The notes under the pieces: model-generated | Database searches by the model: none | Told to the model about the DNA's origin: nothing | What the model saw: the letters and a program-made list of their open reading frames with translations, nothing else | Made by a program: the position numbers and the translations under genes | Origin: Calliopum simillimum | Lineage: Eukaryota > Arthropoda > Insecta > Diptera > Lauxaniidae | Direction of reading: 5' to 3' | Assembly: GCA_951812925.1 (NCBI GenBank) | Contig: OX638370.1 | Location: 113,164,897-113,228,896 of the forward strand | Length of the DNA stretch: 64,000 bases | In this document: positions 11,600 through 24,260 of the stretch, piece by piece | Layout of the letters: the number at the start of each line of letters is the position of its first letter | Position numbering within the stretch: the first letter of the stretch is position 1

Positions 11600-13600
11600 G
11601 TTTTGGTGTACAAATGTTATGATGAACTCTTTATTGAGAATTTGACTTTCATTTTAATTTATTGATTTTACAATTAAACTTTATTCAGTATGAGAATTAA
11701 ACTTTTAACTTTTTATGCTGCAGCCAGTGCTGTTACAAAGGTGGTTAATAAACTAATGAAGAAATAAAAGAAAATAAGAAAAGAATTTGACAGCTAAGAG
11801 CGGTGGTGCATTGTTTGTTAAGCAATGGAATTGCGTTGCCAACTACGGGGAATTTTTCCCTGCTTTTGGGGACTACGCGTGTTTGCATAAACAGCAGGCG
11901 TTCAAAAGCTGAATTCCATTATGAATTAAATACCATTAAAAAGCTTAGTGATTGGGTTTTTAAAAAAAAAAGAAATTAAGGAGGGGTTTTTTAACAAAAA
12001 AACGCAAGTTCGTTTTTCCAACTTTTTGTAATGCATGTAAAATGAAAATTTTAGTGGTCTGTCATTGAGTTAGGGCGAGATCAAAAATACCAGAGATGTG
12101 AAGGATGATTTACAAAGATGTTTAGATGGTAGAGTTTCTAAAATGTCTGAATAGCAGTAAAAAAAACTACATAATTCTTTGTAACATACTTTAAAACAAA
12201 TCTGACAAAGCTGATTAGTATGGAGAAAGCCGGAAAAATGCCAAAAATAACAAAATACTTAAACAAGAAGATTCTGTTTCCTTGGCTCGCAATTATCTTG
12301 GATTACATAGTTTCATAATGAAATAACAAATTTAAATGTCTTAGGTGAAAATAGGTCAAGAAAATGTATATTAACTCAGTCACTTTAACTTTAATTTCCA
12401 ATTGGGAATTTTGATATGCGTAGACATATGTAGGGTATGTTATATTCAATTCACAAAATATGTTACCGCTTTTGTTTGTATTAATAGTAGTGGTAAATAA
12501 ATGTTGTTGTTGTATTTGTTGTTACTATAATTCAACATATGTCATGTGTATTATTACGAATTTTATTTCAAGAAAACCCACAGTGGTTGCAATGGTATTT
12601 CAATGAAATTCGAAAATTTTGGCCAAAATTGATACTAAAAATAAAAACTCCAACATTTCACCATTCTCAATGATTGCAAATGAAAAAACTTTACACCAAA
12701 TATATTTTAATCAAATTTTTGGCACCTCAATGACTTTTACCAGTCGGTTGTTTTTACACATATATGTATTTATGCATATATGTGCCAACATATGGAATTG
12801 CTCTAACATTTCCATTGTGACCTTGAGCCACAAATTACCAACAGCTTGTGTTGCGGTTTTATGTCATTGACATTGTTCTTATTTTCTCAACCAAAAGGCA
12901 GTGTCGAACATTTTTATAAAAAAAAAAAAAATGGTGAAAAAAACGGCAGCAAATTTGGTTAGGTACATTGAAAGGGTAACATGTGGCATAAAACGCTTGG
13001 TGGTCGCCCCTATAGATGATAAATGCCGTTAGCATGTGTGGTATGTTGCATTTGACAAATACGAAAATTGCAACAAATGACTTGAGATTTAGTTTGTAGA
13101 GCAAGAGACGCGTGTCACTTATGTGCTTACTCATATAAGTAAGTCAATCGGCAATGTATGAAATTGTAAAAAATTTAGAGTTCTTAGTAAAATCAGAATG
13201 GGGAAAGATTTACTGAAAAATCTTAATATACCAAAAAACCAATAAAAAAATTTTTTTAATTTTTTTTTTTTTTTTTTTTTTTGATACAAAAAACTGTCTA
13301 TACTACTTCACGACATGGTTCATAACTTAGACATTTCTCAACCGATTTTCATTTTCTGACCAATTTTAGGAAGGTAAAAAATTAGGCTATAAATATTAGT
13401 GTCTGACAAACAGTACTCTACTAAGATTGCAAATTCGTTCCATGATATACTTTCTATATACATACGAGTATATTTATCTCCCTGAATGTTTTTAACGCAA
13501 GAAAACGAAACTATCTCTACACGGAATGGAGGTAATTAGTGTAAATAAAAATACAAATTCATTGTTCTTTATCAATATATTCTTCTGCAATCCCATATAC
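11600..13600. other. Intergenic, no gene recognised
   Basis: AT-rich, with a poly-T run at 13260-13282 and, at 13318-13394, a second copy of the short repeat seen at 265-330 (CTTAGACATTTCT...ACCGATTTTCA). Confidence 0.45.
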
Positions 13601-13609
13601 GTATTTCTG

Positions 13610-14225
13610 GTCTTTCTCTTAACTTAACCACGAAGTTCATTTTTCAAGTTCGGGAACAGGTAATAATTGTTGGGAGCCAGGTAAGGACTGTAAATGGGGT
13701 GATCCCAAATTTCGAAGCACACTTTCTGCAGGGCGGCGATCGCAACATGATTTTTGTGAATACGCGCGTTCTCGTGCAGAAGAAGAACACCTTTGGTCAA
13801 TTTTCACCATTTTTTTTCTCTAACGGCTTTGTTGAACTGCTTTAAGATTGAAGTGTAGTGTTCTCTGGTTAATGAGATAACCTCGTCGCGATGATTTTCC
13901 CAACCGACTTACTTCCTTATACTTCTTAGGCGGTGGTGTGTCTTTCTATGTCTTCGAGCCAATACATTATCTCTGTCTTCACGCCAGAGGTCCGAAAACT
14001 CGGAAGAATACTTCTCTTGGTATTGTTGTCATATTCATACCAAGATTATCGTGAAGAATTTTAAAATGGGTTTTAGCTGATACCCCAAACTTTTTTGCGG
14101 GCAGTGTCTTCTGTAGTCGTTAATTTTAAAATATTGATTTTTGGACTTTTTGTATGATTTTCGGAGTGGTCACCTCGATCGGCCGTCCCGGCCTTGGGTC
14201 ATTTTCAAATGAGTCTTAAAGTATG
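13610..14225 (-). pseudogene. Mariner transposase remnant, catalytically dead
   Basis: The minus strand reads, in order and with several frame changes: PRPGRPIEVTTP (the mariner GRPR-like hinge), KTHFKILHDNLGM, HYTSILKQFNKAVREKKW, LLLHENARIHKNHVAIAALQ (around the second catalytic site) and WDHPIYSPYLAPNNYYLF (around the third). The second catalytic aspartate has become glutamate (HEN for HDN) and the third asparagine (PNNY for PSDY), so it could not work even without the frameshifts. It belongs to a different mariner lineage from the intact element at 16869. Confidence 0.75.
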
Positions 14226-14229
14226 GTTT

Positions 14230-16865
14230 GAACTGATTTTCCTAGCTTGGTAAGAAATTTTGTAAAAGCGCGATACTCAATTTGCTCCAGATTTGAGGTT
14301 TTTTTCGGGTTTCACTTGTTTGGTCGATGTTAGTTCAACGACTAATGATCCAAAAAATGAAATGAAAAATGCATAACGGTACTCGTAGCAAACGAATATA
14401 TTGAACAGGAAATTTAAATTTTTTATTTGGTTGGCGTCTTTAACAGTTTGAAAATTATGATTTTTTAAGCACTTTAAAGTATACCAGTACAATCTACCGA
14501 ATACTGGCTGACAAAATTGTCTATATTTTGGACATTTCTGAACTTGTTTTTCATATTCTGTTCTATCGGAAAGTTATTGAATCTGACTATCTGAGCAAAA
14601 AAATACTATTTTTGGAGCTAAACTTAAACTAAAAAAGCTCTGTGGTAGCTCTAAGTGCTAAGCACAGCTTTGGCAGACTGTGGCAACTCGATATATGAAT
14701 GACAACAGAGATGTTTTAGCTATTTCTTGTCTGTGTAGCAGAGAGTGACATGTGCCTTACTGTGAAAATAATTATATTATTAAAATAAGATAACTTTTAC
14801 TATTCAATATTGGAATTGTGGAGTAATACAAGCTCCATGACTTATCTTTAGATTTTTTAAAATATTTTCTATGAACAGGGACAAATTATTTTTCATACGA
14901 ATCTTAACCTAAGATGCCATTTAATGATGTTAAAATTTTTTTTTATATTTTCAAATATGTATACACCATTTTTAGTCTCTGATAGTTTCAGATATATATA
15001 GTCTGGTGCAGTTTGATTACAATAGCCCAAAAATTTTCGCACAATTTATCCGACAATTTATTCAATTGTATTAATGATGTTAATATGACTCATTCCAAAT
15101 CAATTTCCTCGGAATCTTGCTTTTTGCTTTCGAAGAGCCGAACCACGATCTTAGCTAACTCTATTTAGCAGTAATTTTCATAAAACTTTTAGTGAATTTA
15201 AGAGCAATGGGATGCTACTGAAGTACCGCCACTCGTTAAGTTCATCTCTTTTATTTAGAGAATAGTATGTTTACCTACATTATTTCAGATTTTGAATAGA
15301 AAAAAGTGGAAAGAATTGTGAATTGTGATTGTGATATGATTATTCTAGTTGAGGACCTTTCTGAAAGTTATCAAGGATGTTAAGTAATTCCCCTTTTTGT
15401 TTTTAATTGAAATGTGGAAATGTGTATATACGTATAACTTCAGCAATTTCATATTTAATTTTGTGTTTATTTAAATCGTGTGTTTTCTGTTAATAACATT
15501 AATAGCAACTTTAGCATTTTTATTACTTCATAAAGTTAGTTTTTATGAGAACGCTATGAGTTTTACAACAAAGTTTGTTTTTTAATAGTTAAATTAGGTC
15601 ATTTGTAGCGCTTTAGTGTTCAGATTTCTCATGTAACCAAACCATTATATGACATGAAAAATTAGTATCATACTCATACGTTAAAACTTAAGTAGCAATA
15701 GCTGAGTGCCGACAACGGTAAAGCATCTGCCTTTACTTATAGGCAGGAAGTATTTTTACGTATTTTACGAGCATTTTGATATGTATGCTTGGATGTTGCA
15801 AGTCATAAGGCTTAATACAATACGATAAACCGTCATTAATATGTGCTTTTTTGCTTAAGCACACAACCCCTTTAAAGTTGAAACAGCATAAAAGTATGCA
15901 AGGTTTTATATTTTATATTTTCATATAATAGAGTAGCTTTGAATTACAAACACATGCTAAAAAGTAAATAAAATCATGTGGCTGTAAGCTTAAGTGCGTT
16001 ATAAAGTAATTTAAGTGCAAATGTTCAACATGTCGTATGAGTAAAATTAATATTTTTAATTTACGGATTTGCTAATTGGATAGTCTTCTTAAGCCTCTTT
16101 AACAAATTTAATAATGTACGCCGATAAATCTTTTTAAAATGTAATTTAGTGCATAATGATAATGTTAGTAAAAATTATATAAATCAAGCACTTAATTGTT
16201 TTTATGATCTTAATTGTGCAATATTTCGTCGAGAGCAGCGACTAATTTAAAAAAACTGCAATAAAAACTTAAAACAGAATTTAGATGGTATTTCTTAAGG
16301 GTAGCACAAAGCATGCCCAGCAGGAAAATGGAAATTTTATTGGCTTACCTAAGAAACACTGTGAGGACACAAATTGACGCCTCTCATTTGCGTCCACATC
16401 CAGGTCTTAATATCGTGATAGTACCTTAAAATAATAAATAATAATGATAGTTAAATAAGTCTAGAATTAATTTAAAGCTAAGAATTTAAGTAAGTATATA
16501 GTTGTAGGATAGTTACTTCTAACGGGCTTGAGAATTGATCATGTAACCGCTTGACAACTTATCGTTCAACCGCTTGACGGATAGTTGTATGAGAATTGGG
16601 CGATTATCGCGTGTAGCAACTCTGCTTTCAAAGCAGCTGATTGCCAACTGTCAAAGTTATTGTTCAGAGGAAACTGCAGAACGTGGATAAAAATAGAATG
16701 TTGGAATACAAGTTCCGGCAACTGTATTGCTCTCTTGGAAAACAACTGCCAACGAGGTAAAAAGTTCACTTTCTCAATAAATCAAGACACGTTTATCAGC
16801 GGACAGTGACTGGGAACGTAGGCTTTGTTTTTTTTTTTTTTCTTTTATAAAAAAATTCACTGAGA
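14230..16865. other. Intergenic, no gene recognised
   Basis: AT-rich. The more GC-balanced block at 16520-16810 (ending CTCAATAAATCAAGACACG) has the look of retroviral-type LTR DNA, with a polyadenylation signal, but I find no paired LTR, primer-binding site or coding region to support that. Confidence 0.35.
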
Positions 16866-16868
16866 TTA

Positions 16869-18176
16869 CAGGGTGGCTGATTCGAACTGTTACCAACTTC
16901 AGATAGACTTATCTGACAGATGGAACATGACAGCTGTCTAAAAATTGGCATGATGTTAGTTCATTCTATTGTCAACAAGTAAAGCATTTGCGCGTCAATT
17001 TATTGAAAATAAAAAATTTTCGAAATGGAATTCAAACGTAATAGTGTGATTGCTCTTTATTTGGCTGGAAAATCGCAACCAGCAATTGTTCGTGAGCTGA
17101 AACATTTAAAAGTGAATAAAATGTTTGTGTATCGGACCATAACACGTTACAATGGTACCGGCAGCGTTGCCAAACGACATGGTGGTGGTCGGAAAATAAC
17201 TGCAACATCACCAGAAATGGTTCGAAAGGTGAAGGCCAGAATTAAGCGAAATCAGCGACGCAGTGGCAGACAAATGGCTGCCGAGCTGAAAATATCGCGT
17301 GAACGAATGCAACACATATTGTCAAACAAGCTCGGACTAAAGGCCCTCAAGTTTCAAAAGGCGCATGATCTCACTCCTGCTCAAAAAAAAGTTAGGCTCG
17401 ATAGAGCCAAGGAGTTGTTGCGCTTGCACGCCGCCGGAAATCTGTCACAAATTGCCTTCTCTGATGAGAAAAATTACTGTATCCAGCAATATGTAAACAA
17501 ACAAAATGATCGGGTTTACTTGACACAGAGGTCCTACGAAAATTTGAATGTTCGTTTGGCCACCAGGACGCAGGCACCACCGCATGTGATGGTTTGGGCT
17601 GCAGTGACTGCTGATGGGTGCTCACCACTCGTTTTTTTGGCCGCTGGCGTCAAAGTAAACGCCCAGGTGTATCGTGAATCAGTGTTGGAGGGTGCTTTAC
17701 TACCGTGGGCACGCAAACATTTCGGTCGCAAGCCATGGACATTCCAACAAGACTCGGCACCGTCACACAAAGCTCGTGTGAATCAAGAATGGTTAGAAAA
17801 AAACGTTCCTAGCTTCATTTCTGCTCAACAATGGCTCTCAAATTCGCCTGATGCGAATCCGCTGGATTTCTCAATCTGGGGTATGTTGGAAAGGAAGGTC
17901 TTGACTAAAAAATACCAGAGCGTTGATGCGCTAAAAGTGGCCCTTCAACGAGAATGGCGCAAACTTCCACAAAATCAAATTCGTGCAGCATGCGACTCGT
18001 TCTTCGACCGTCTACGGGCCATAGTTAAGGCCAAAGGCGGCCATATCAAAAATCTCAAGTAGATTCTTAAAATTTGAACATTTTCCAACAATTATAGCGT
18101 TTGATCAATAAAATCTGTGCATGGAAACTAAAAATATAGTCTTTTGAATTGGTAACACTTCGAATCAGCCACCCTG
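16869..18176 (+). mobile_element. Complete Tc1/mariner element, DD37D type
   Basis: A 1308-bp element flanked by TA on each side (16867-16868 and 18177-18178). The terminal inverted repeats are 28 bp, beginning CAGGGTGGCTGATTCGAA, with one mismatch between the ends (position 19). Between them is a single uninterrupted transposase ORF (17025-18062). TA duplication, short TIRs and one intronless ORF are the full set of Tc1/mariner features, and nothing is visibly broken. Confidence 0.93.
17025..18062 (+). CDS. Tc1/mariner transposase, DD37D catalytic triad, apparently intact
   Basis: A 345-aa DDE transposase of normal length for the superfamily. Residues 1-110 form the paired helix-turn-helix DNA-binding region, with a GGGRK hinge at 53-57 between the two halves. 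The catalytic core follows: D147 in AFSDEKN, D243 in FQQDSAPSH, and D281 in SPDANPLDFSIW. There are 37 residues between D243 and D281, which places it in the DD37D (maT-type) group rather than classical mariner (DD34D) or Tc1 (DD34E). It cuts and pastes the element at TA sites in the nucleus. The ATG at 17025 is the first in frame, 156 bp inside the left end, and the TAG stop lies 114 bp before the right end. No frameshift, stop or lost catalytic residue was found. Confidence 0.92.
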   Translation: MEFKRNSVIALYLAGKSQPAIVRELKHLKVNKMFVYRTITRYNGTGSVAKRHGGGRKITATSPEMVRKVKARIKRNQRRSGRQMAAELKISRERMQHILSNKLGLKALKFQKAHDLTPAQKKVRLDRAKELLRLHAAGNLSQIAFSDEKNYCIQQYVNKQNDRVYLTQRSYENLNVRLATRTQAPPHVMVWAAVTADGCSPLVFLAAGVKVNAQVYRESVLEGALLPWARKHFGRKPWTFQQDSAPSHKARVNQEWLEKNVPSFISAQQWLSNSPDANPLDFSIWGMLERKVLTKKYQSVDALKVALQREWRKLPQNQIRAACDSFFDRLRAIVKAKGGHIKNLK

Positions 18177-18179
18177 TAG

Positions 18180-19850
18180 TAGTGGCGTAGGCTCTCGTAA
18201 ATGAACAGGACAAACAAGAACAGATAAGTAGAGAAAAACGGTGGAAGTAGCGATGGCGCAACTCTCCTGAGTCCTGACATCTGGATGGAAAACATACCGG
18301 CGCGCCGAAGCGAACGTAACAAGTCCATGGGGAGGTAGTGGTGCCATGACTCCTGATCCATTTGACAATTTAATAGACGTTTCTTTCATAGCCCATACTT
18401 CACTCCTACATGTAAAAATTTATCATTTCCAGTAAAAAACTTCAAGAATAATAATGTTTTAAAGTTATTAGTGAAAGAAAATATTAAGGAAATGTAGTGA
18501 AAAGTTCCTTTTCTTTGGCGGAGATAAATTTTTGCATACAAACCTTGGCCACCGACGGCTACATCCTGGCTAGCGGAAAAACGTTCGTTACAATGCGTTC
18601 AACACGTCGACACATGTGATATTGTTCATGAAAAACGCCAACAATAAATTTAAAGTTTTTCTATTCTTTACAAAGTTTTGTCATCAGTCCATCAGATTGA
18701 AATTAAACAAACTTTCCACTACCAATACAGCTTACAAGAGGAAAATACGAGTTGGTAAGTAACAGCTCTTCCTTTTCGCCTGCAAAAGCGCAACGGAAGT
18801 GAAGCCACTTCTCTTTTTCTCTATTTTGCTTTCTATTTTTCTTTGATTTTTCCTTTGTCGTTTAATAGATATCTTGCAAATCGTAGCAGCTTAACGGAAG
18901 TGAAGCTTGAACTTTGTTGCAAATAACGCTTACTGTTGCTTTCACTCTGAATTTTAGTGCATTTGTGGGTGTATATGGGTGTGTGTATTTGTGTTTATGT
19001 ATGTGTAGTGAAGTTTTTTTTTTATGCTAGAAATTTGATTTAAGCAAAAACTTTCAATGACATTGGTGGCAACTAAAATCAGCTGTGTGTATCAGTGAAA
19101 AGTTGGTCCTCTTGTCGTGCGCTGTGATGTTGTGCTGCTTGTAAAGAATCACTTTTACAGCATTTAAGTTTTGCAGCTTGAAGTTGAAATTATTGAAATA
19201 TATGCAACATTCAAAGTTGATTTTAGGTCACTGCTTACGTATTGCTTTAATGTCGGAGTAGATTTTGAATTTTAAACATGAAACAGCATTTTAAATGCAG
19301 GATAGCTTCCTGCTTTGCTATTTCACTCAAAAAATAATTTGCTTTAAAACAACACAACTGAGTTGTCTAAAAATGCAAGGTTTTAAGCCTGAAAAATTAG
19401 GGGGTCATTGGCTAGAAAAATGAGTGGTGCCAATCCCCCAAAAAACTAAATTTTTCATATCTCTAAAACTGTTGCAAGTATATGAATGAAATTTGGTGCA
19501 AAAGTAAAAGGCTTTGATAAAAATAAAATTCAAATCCACGGTTTCATGCCCTCCAAAAACTAATTTGTCATATCTTCGAAACTATTTCAGTCAGATAGAT
19601 AATATTACTTTTGTATAAAGAAAGGCATACAACATCTATTAAAAAAATTAACAATGCTACGCCCCAAATAATGTTTTTCGTTACATTTCTGAAACTATCT
19701 ATTTTCTCTAAACATTTAAAATACTCTCGTTCAATCCAATAAATAATAATAAATAACTAAAAATAATGGGTGCTATTATTGATTCCGTTCGATAAGAAAA
19801 TTTTCGCGGAAAGAAATATCGTTCGATATGAATATTTCTATTCTTGATTC
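18180..19850. other. Intergenic, low-copy repeats
   Basis: No gene recognised. 18960-19010 is a GTGT-rich tract. 19400-19650 holds two diverged copies of a block with CATATCT(C/T)(T/C)(A/G)AAACT and a preceding CCAAAAA(A)CTAA, a common non-coding repeat style elsewhere in the window. Confidence 0.4.
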
Positions 19851-19854
19851 CGGC

Positions 19855-20533
19855 CAGTGCTGTCAGTTTAGCGGATTTCCCCCCTTTAAAATATCTGGGG
19901 GCAATCTAGGGGATACATTATTTAGGGTATTTGTTCAGGGGATTTTAAAAAGGTCTAGGGGAAATCTAGGGGATACTTTTATGGGATTTATGCGAACGAA
20001 AAAAAGAACGAAAAGACATTTTTGGAATAGCATCAACATTTGAACAATTGTGAGGCGGCACTATTGACGAAATTATTAGTGAATGGGATCATCTTCATGA
20101 AATACAAGTGAAAGGAGGAAATGCAAATGAATATTGGTCAGCGGTGAGTTAATTGACAACAGCAAATGGAAAACAGAAATGTCCTTATATTTCTAAGCTT
20201 GCTACCGCATTATTGAGTTTACCATTTTCAAATGCCAGTGTAGAAAGATTGTTCTATATATATCAAATTACATTATAGTACATGTTAACAAAAATATCGA
20301 TATTTGTAAAATATATTGAAACAACATTCACTTCATTTTGAAATTTGGAAAAATTTTTTTTTTGTTTTGTTACCAAAATATAAACGTTCCATATTTAGGG
20401 GAAATTTTTTCAAATGTCCAGAATTTGGGGGAAATTTCGTTATTAAAAATATTAATTTCGTTTTGAAATTTGAAACTTTCTTTTTTTTTTTGGTCGCAAA
20501 ATATGAAATAGGAGAACCTACCTGGCAACACTG
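19855..20533 (+). mobile_element. Nonautonomous hAT element with 8-bp target duplication
   Basis: Flanked by an 8-bp direct repeat with one mismatch (ATTCCGGC before, ATTCTGGC after), the size made by hAT transposases. The ends are related inverted repeats: CAGTGCTGTCAG on the left and CAGTGTTGCCAG read from the right. The interior keeps the end of a hAT transposase (20050-20255). At 679 bp it is far shorter than an autonomous hAT. Confidence 0.78.
20050..20255 (+). pseudogene. hAT transposase C-terminal dimerisation-domain remnant
   Basis: With one internal stop, the plus strand reads GGNANEYWSAVS, then PYISKLATALLSLPFSNASVERLF. The last stretch is the diagnostic hAT C-terminal motif (usual form L-P-x-S-N-A-x-V-E-R-x-F). 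It lies inside the 8-bp-flanked element, which fixes the element's superfamily. Confidence 0.75.
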
Positions 20534-21165
20534 ATTCTGGCGGTATAAAAATATCGGAAAAAAAAATATTGAAAGCCCTGGCAAAAGCACATCCCTACGA
20601 TTTTGACAGATGACAAAGAATAAAAAAAAAAACTGACAACAGTGCAAGATTGTGAAAATTGTTTAATTTTGTGCAAATATAAATAAGTATAAAGGGATAC
20701 ATTAGTATTTTTCGATAGTGATAGCGACAGCGACGACTGCGTGGACCTCATGGTTGAAAGAAAAATATTGCGGCTTAGTTCCGGGAACTTATTTCAGCTG
20801 AGGGACACAGAGTGCGTTGGAACATATTAATTTGATATATGCACTTCCTTAATTGAAAGAATTTTCTTAATTTACAGCTTTCAACGAAATTTTTGCCTAA
20901 ATAAAATGACATTTAAATATATTTCAATGGAAATGGAGTCCTATGCTAGTGAACTTCAATGCTAGGATGCACTATCCGCCAAAGGTAAAATTGCTGCATC
21001 TTACGATTATTTTCCGAAGGAAGCTACCAATATGGTATCGGGAAAGGTTTTAATGTTAACGTTGCCCAGAATAAAGATGAATTGTTACGTTTATTGAATG
21101 AAATTAAATGAAGTGGTTTGTTCTATGAATTGTGAGTTTTATTTTAAAAATAAATTTTGTAGTTA
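20534..21165. other. Unexplained stretch with a coding-like piece
   Basis: Between about 20905 and 21110 one strand reads pieces such as GKIAASYDYFPKEATNM and, in another frame, NVNVAQNKDELLRLLNEIK, each broken by a stop or frame change. This looks like a decayed exon or retrotransposon piece, but I do not recognise it. Confidence 0.3.
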
Positions 21166-21169
21166 AAAA

Positions 21170-21520
21170 ATATACTCAAATGCAATTACAAGAGCATTAT
21201 TTGCATTAACGCAAGCCAATTACACATAAATACTAGGGATAATATGTTCAAGCTCTAAGCAAAAACTAGGCAAATTCGTACTAGAGTGTGTGACACCTCC
21301 CATAAAAACAAAAGTTTTAAACGTTATACAGAAAGCGTTATTTGAGATAATCCAAGCAAATTGCACTCAAACACTAAGAACATTATTTACAAGCTCGGAG
21401 AAAAAACTACGCGAAGTCGGATAAGATGACGTGGCACCTCCAATGTAAGCAAAAGTTTCAAAGTGTAATACTGAATGCGTTTTTTGAGATAATCCAACCA
21501 AATTTCACTCAAAGCAAAAC
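21170..21520. repeat. Partial DINE/Helentron-like tandem array
   Basis: Two and a half units of the roughly 137-bp family seen at 29400-31260, with the same order of phrases: GACACCTCCCAT, AGCGTT-TTTGAGATAATCCAA, CACTCAAACACTAAGAACAT. Neither characteristic end (TACCCTACAC or the GGCCAGGCC hairpin) is present, so this is an internal fragment. Confidence 0.65.
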
Positions 21521-21524
21521 TAGT

Positions 21525-23808
21525 CATTCATGTCCGATACCTTCCTACCAAATTTCATCGAAAAAACTTCTATAGTTTGCGAGATATATCGGGATGTAAC
21601 TAAATTTGATGCCAAAATAGTGTTGCAAAAATGTGGCGCCTAAAAAGCTTCGCAAAAAAAGTGTCGCTTCCTTGAAATTATACCCCTCACGCAACAAAAA
21701 AAGTTTCACTTAAAAAATACATGTTATAAAATGCAAAGAAAATATATGTTTTTTGGTCTCTAGCTGATGCCTATTGCAAAAGCTTATCGAAAAATTATAG
21801 CAAATCATCTTTGAAGCATCACACAAACCGAAAAGTATGAGGTGAGTTAAGCATGTGGTGAAAAAGAATCTTGAAAAAACTGTTAAGTCGCTGAATCAAT
21901 GTTACTTGTGTACATTTTGTTTACTATTCCATAAAGTTGAAGAATAACTAAACTTGAAGTATAGAAGTTTAAAGAGCGCCCAACAATATTCCTTTAAACA
22001 TCCACTTTTCCAGATATGCTTGATTTTCTTGAAGAACCATACTTCACTGCACCGCATTTCAATCGTTTTCAATTGAATTTAACGCAAAAAAATCACATTA
22101 ATTCGCTTTGGTATCAGTTGAGTTTAATTAAGAGTATTTTAGGTAAATTAACTTATGCTCCATAGTTTATTTAATAATGTCAAATATCAGCCCTTATCAA
22201 ATGTTAAACACCACACCTGTATTATTTAAATATGAGTTTTCATAAATAATGGCTAAAAAGCTTTAAGCTAAGCTTAGCTTATCTCCAGTGGTGCTCAAAT
22301 AATTTGAATCATTACATTAAAATTATCGCAATTGCATAAATTTAGGCGCATGAACAAAAATAACTGCAATAAAAAAGATAGCGCACACACACATACACAC
22401 ATTCACTTTGCTGGCTAAATGCTACAATTAATTCAATGGAGATTGGAGTTGAAAAAATGTGCGTACAATTAATCAACAGTGTAACAACAATAATTATGCA
22501 TGGCTAAAACAACAAAAACAACAACAAAAACAACGACAGTCGGTAAAATAAAATTAAAGCACACAAATAAACAGAGAAAGCTCTAAACAGAGTGCAAGAA
22601 AAAAAGAACTGAAAGCTTAACTAAACGACTTTTGCACTTAAATATATTAATATTCTTTGTTGTTGTTTTTGTTGCTGCTGATTCTATTGCCCATTTGATT
22701 TATGAACAAACATTTACCAACACAAACAAAAAAGGTAAATATTAAAAGGTGTATTTGCTGGTTTGCCCCAGTAGGAAACAAAAAGAAACACCTTCGTAAT
22801 AACAAGTATTTTGGAAAGTATTCCCTACAGACAACACTATCTTGTTTGCATATATTTTACTAAATATTTAAATATTTGTGTGGTATTGTGGTCTTCTTTT
22901 TTTTTTCTGTTGGCATTAATATGTTTACCGTGATATTCCGCCATTTGATATCCCGCGGTGCGCGATTTTTGTGATTGTTGTTGTTTTTGTTGTTTTTATA
23001 TACCAACTTAACGCGGCCTTGATTTTTATTGTTTCCTACCATTTTTTGTTTTTTCATGACATTCTAAGTCACCTTGTTCATAGTGTTCAACATTGTCAAT
23101 GTTGTTTGTTTTTTTTTTTCGTTCTGCTTCATTTGGCTGCCATTTGCCATATTTAATGGTAGCACGCAGCAGGTGGCAATGTTAAAGTGCAACCGGAAAC
23201 CGGAAGTTGAAAGATGAAAATGTGTGCTACAAAAGTTGAATGTATTGCTTATTGCGCCATCCATACACTATAGAGTGGGTGGTGAGTGAGTGAATGTTTG
23301 AATGCCTTAGTGCAAGTGGTGCAAATAAACAATGGATGTGTAATAAGAGACAGCAAACGAAGGTAGTTAAAAAGGATGAAAATTTGACTTAAAAACAAAG
23401 AAAATAAGAAATAAAATTTTCTTTATTAATGCTTTTTTAGCAGATGGAGCTTTAATAAAAATCCACACGGAGAAAAAAAAATAGTTCGCACCACTTTATT
23501 TCTAGAAAATTTTAATAGAACTTCAAGACAATCATCCTTATCAAGTAATAAGTAGTTTAAGTAAATTTAGAATTTTCGAATAAGCTTACAGTTTAGTACA
23601 TTTTTTGAAAAAATTTAAGTGATACTAATTTACCATACTGCATAGTTGAAACCAAAAAAAAACGAACTGACTTCGAACTGGGGTCCGTCTGCATGATAGA
23701 TAGAAAAATATTATTTTAACGAACAATTACAAACTTTTCAGACCTTGTGAGGAGGAAAGTTGGCGGAGCCTACATATTATAATACAATATTATATTTTTA
23801 TTTATACA
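21525..23808. other. Intergenic, simple-repeat rich
   Basis: No gene recognised. Holds CAACAA tracts (22500-22545), an ACACAC run (22385-22405), TTGTTGTT tracts (22650-22680, 22975-23000) and T-runs. Confidence 0.45.
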
Positions 23809-23810
23809 TA

Positions 23811-23995
23811 CAGTGGAAGTCGCCTATAACGACTCCGCTTGTAACGTCGAGCCGCTTTTAACGACCATTTATTTCTCAGTTGTTTGGTTGGTTTCTTCAT
23901 AAACCTTATGAGCATTTTGTCGGTTATAACGACCGCCGGTTAAAGCGACCGGTTTTGCGCGGTCCCTTGACCGTCGTTATAAACGACTTTCACTG
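23811..23995. mobile_element. 185-bp pogo/Tigger-type MITE
   Basis: Flanked by TA on both sides (23809-23810 and 23996-23997). Inverted ends: CAGTGGAAGTCGCCTATAAC on the left and CAGTGAAAGTCGTTTATAAC read from the right. Internal blocks (CGACTCCGC, TTATAACGACCG) repeat the TATAACGAC motif in both orientations. The CAGTG start and TA target fit the pogo/Tigger branch of Tc1/mariner. Confidence 0.8.
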
Positions 23996-24233
23996 TAAGT
24001 AAATAATTATTTTTGAATTACAAATGAAGTGTAATTTTTTTATTATTATTAATTAAAATAATGATTTGTTGTCAAAATCAAGTAGTTAGCTAAGAAAGAC
24101 AACTATAATTTTAGTTAAGGGTAAAATCCCCACCACATGTTGTTCGATCTGTTTGCTATTACAGAAAGAGAAAATAAATTTAAACTCACAGCAGTTGATC
24201 GAGACAGTCTATTCGTGGCCGGCGACCGGTGAA

Positions 24234-24260
24234 CAACAGCAGCAGCAGCAGCAGCAGCAA
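24234..24260. repeat. (CAG)n microsatellite
   Basis: A pure run of about eight CAG triplets. It lies in an alanine-rich reverse-strand open frame that has no other protein-like property. Confidence 0.85.

Noticed and set aside
16585..16809. 74-codon plus-strand frame, possible small secreted cysteine protein
   Set aside because: No signal peptide, an overlapping frame of similar length on the other strand, and the block looks more like LTR or other TE DNA.
18128..18389. Minus-strand frames next to the Tc1/mariner right end
   Set aside because: Two frames of similar length overlap and one crosses the TIR; no recognisable protein, so not annotated as a gene.
20333..20751. Minus-strand frames of 77-104 codons
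   Set aside because: They cross the end of the hAT element and A/T homopolymers, so they are not genes.
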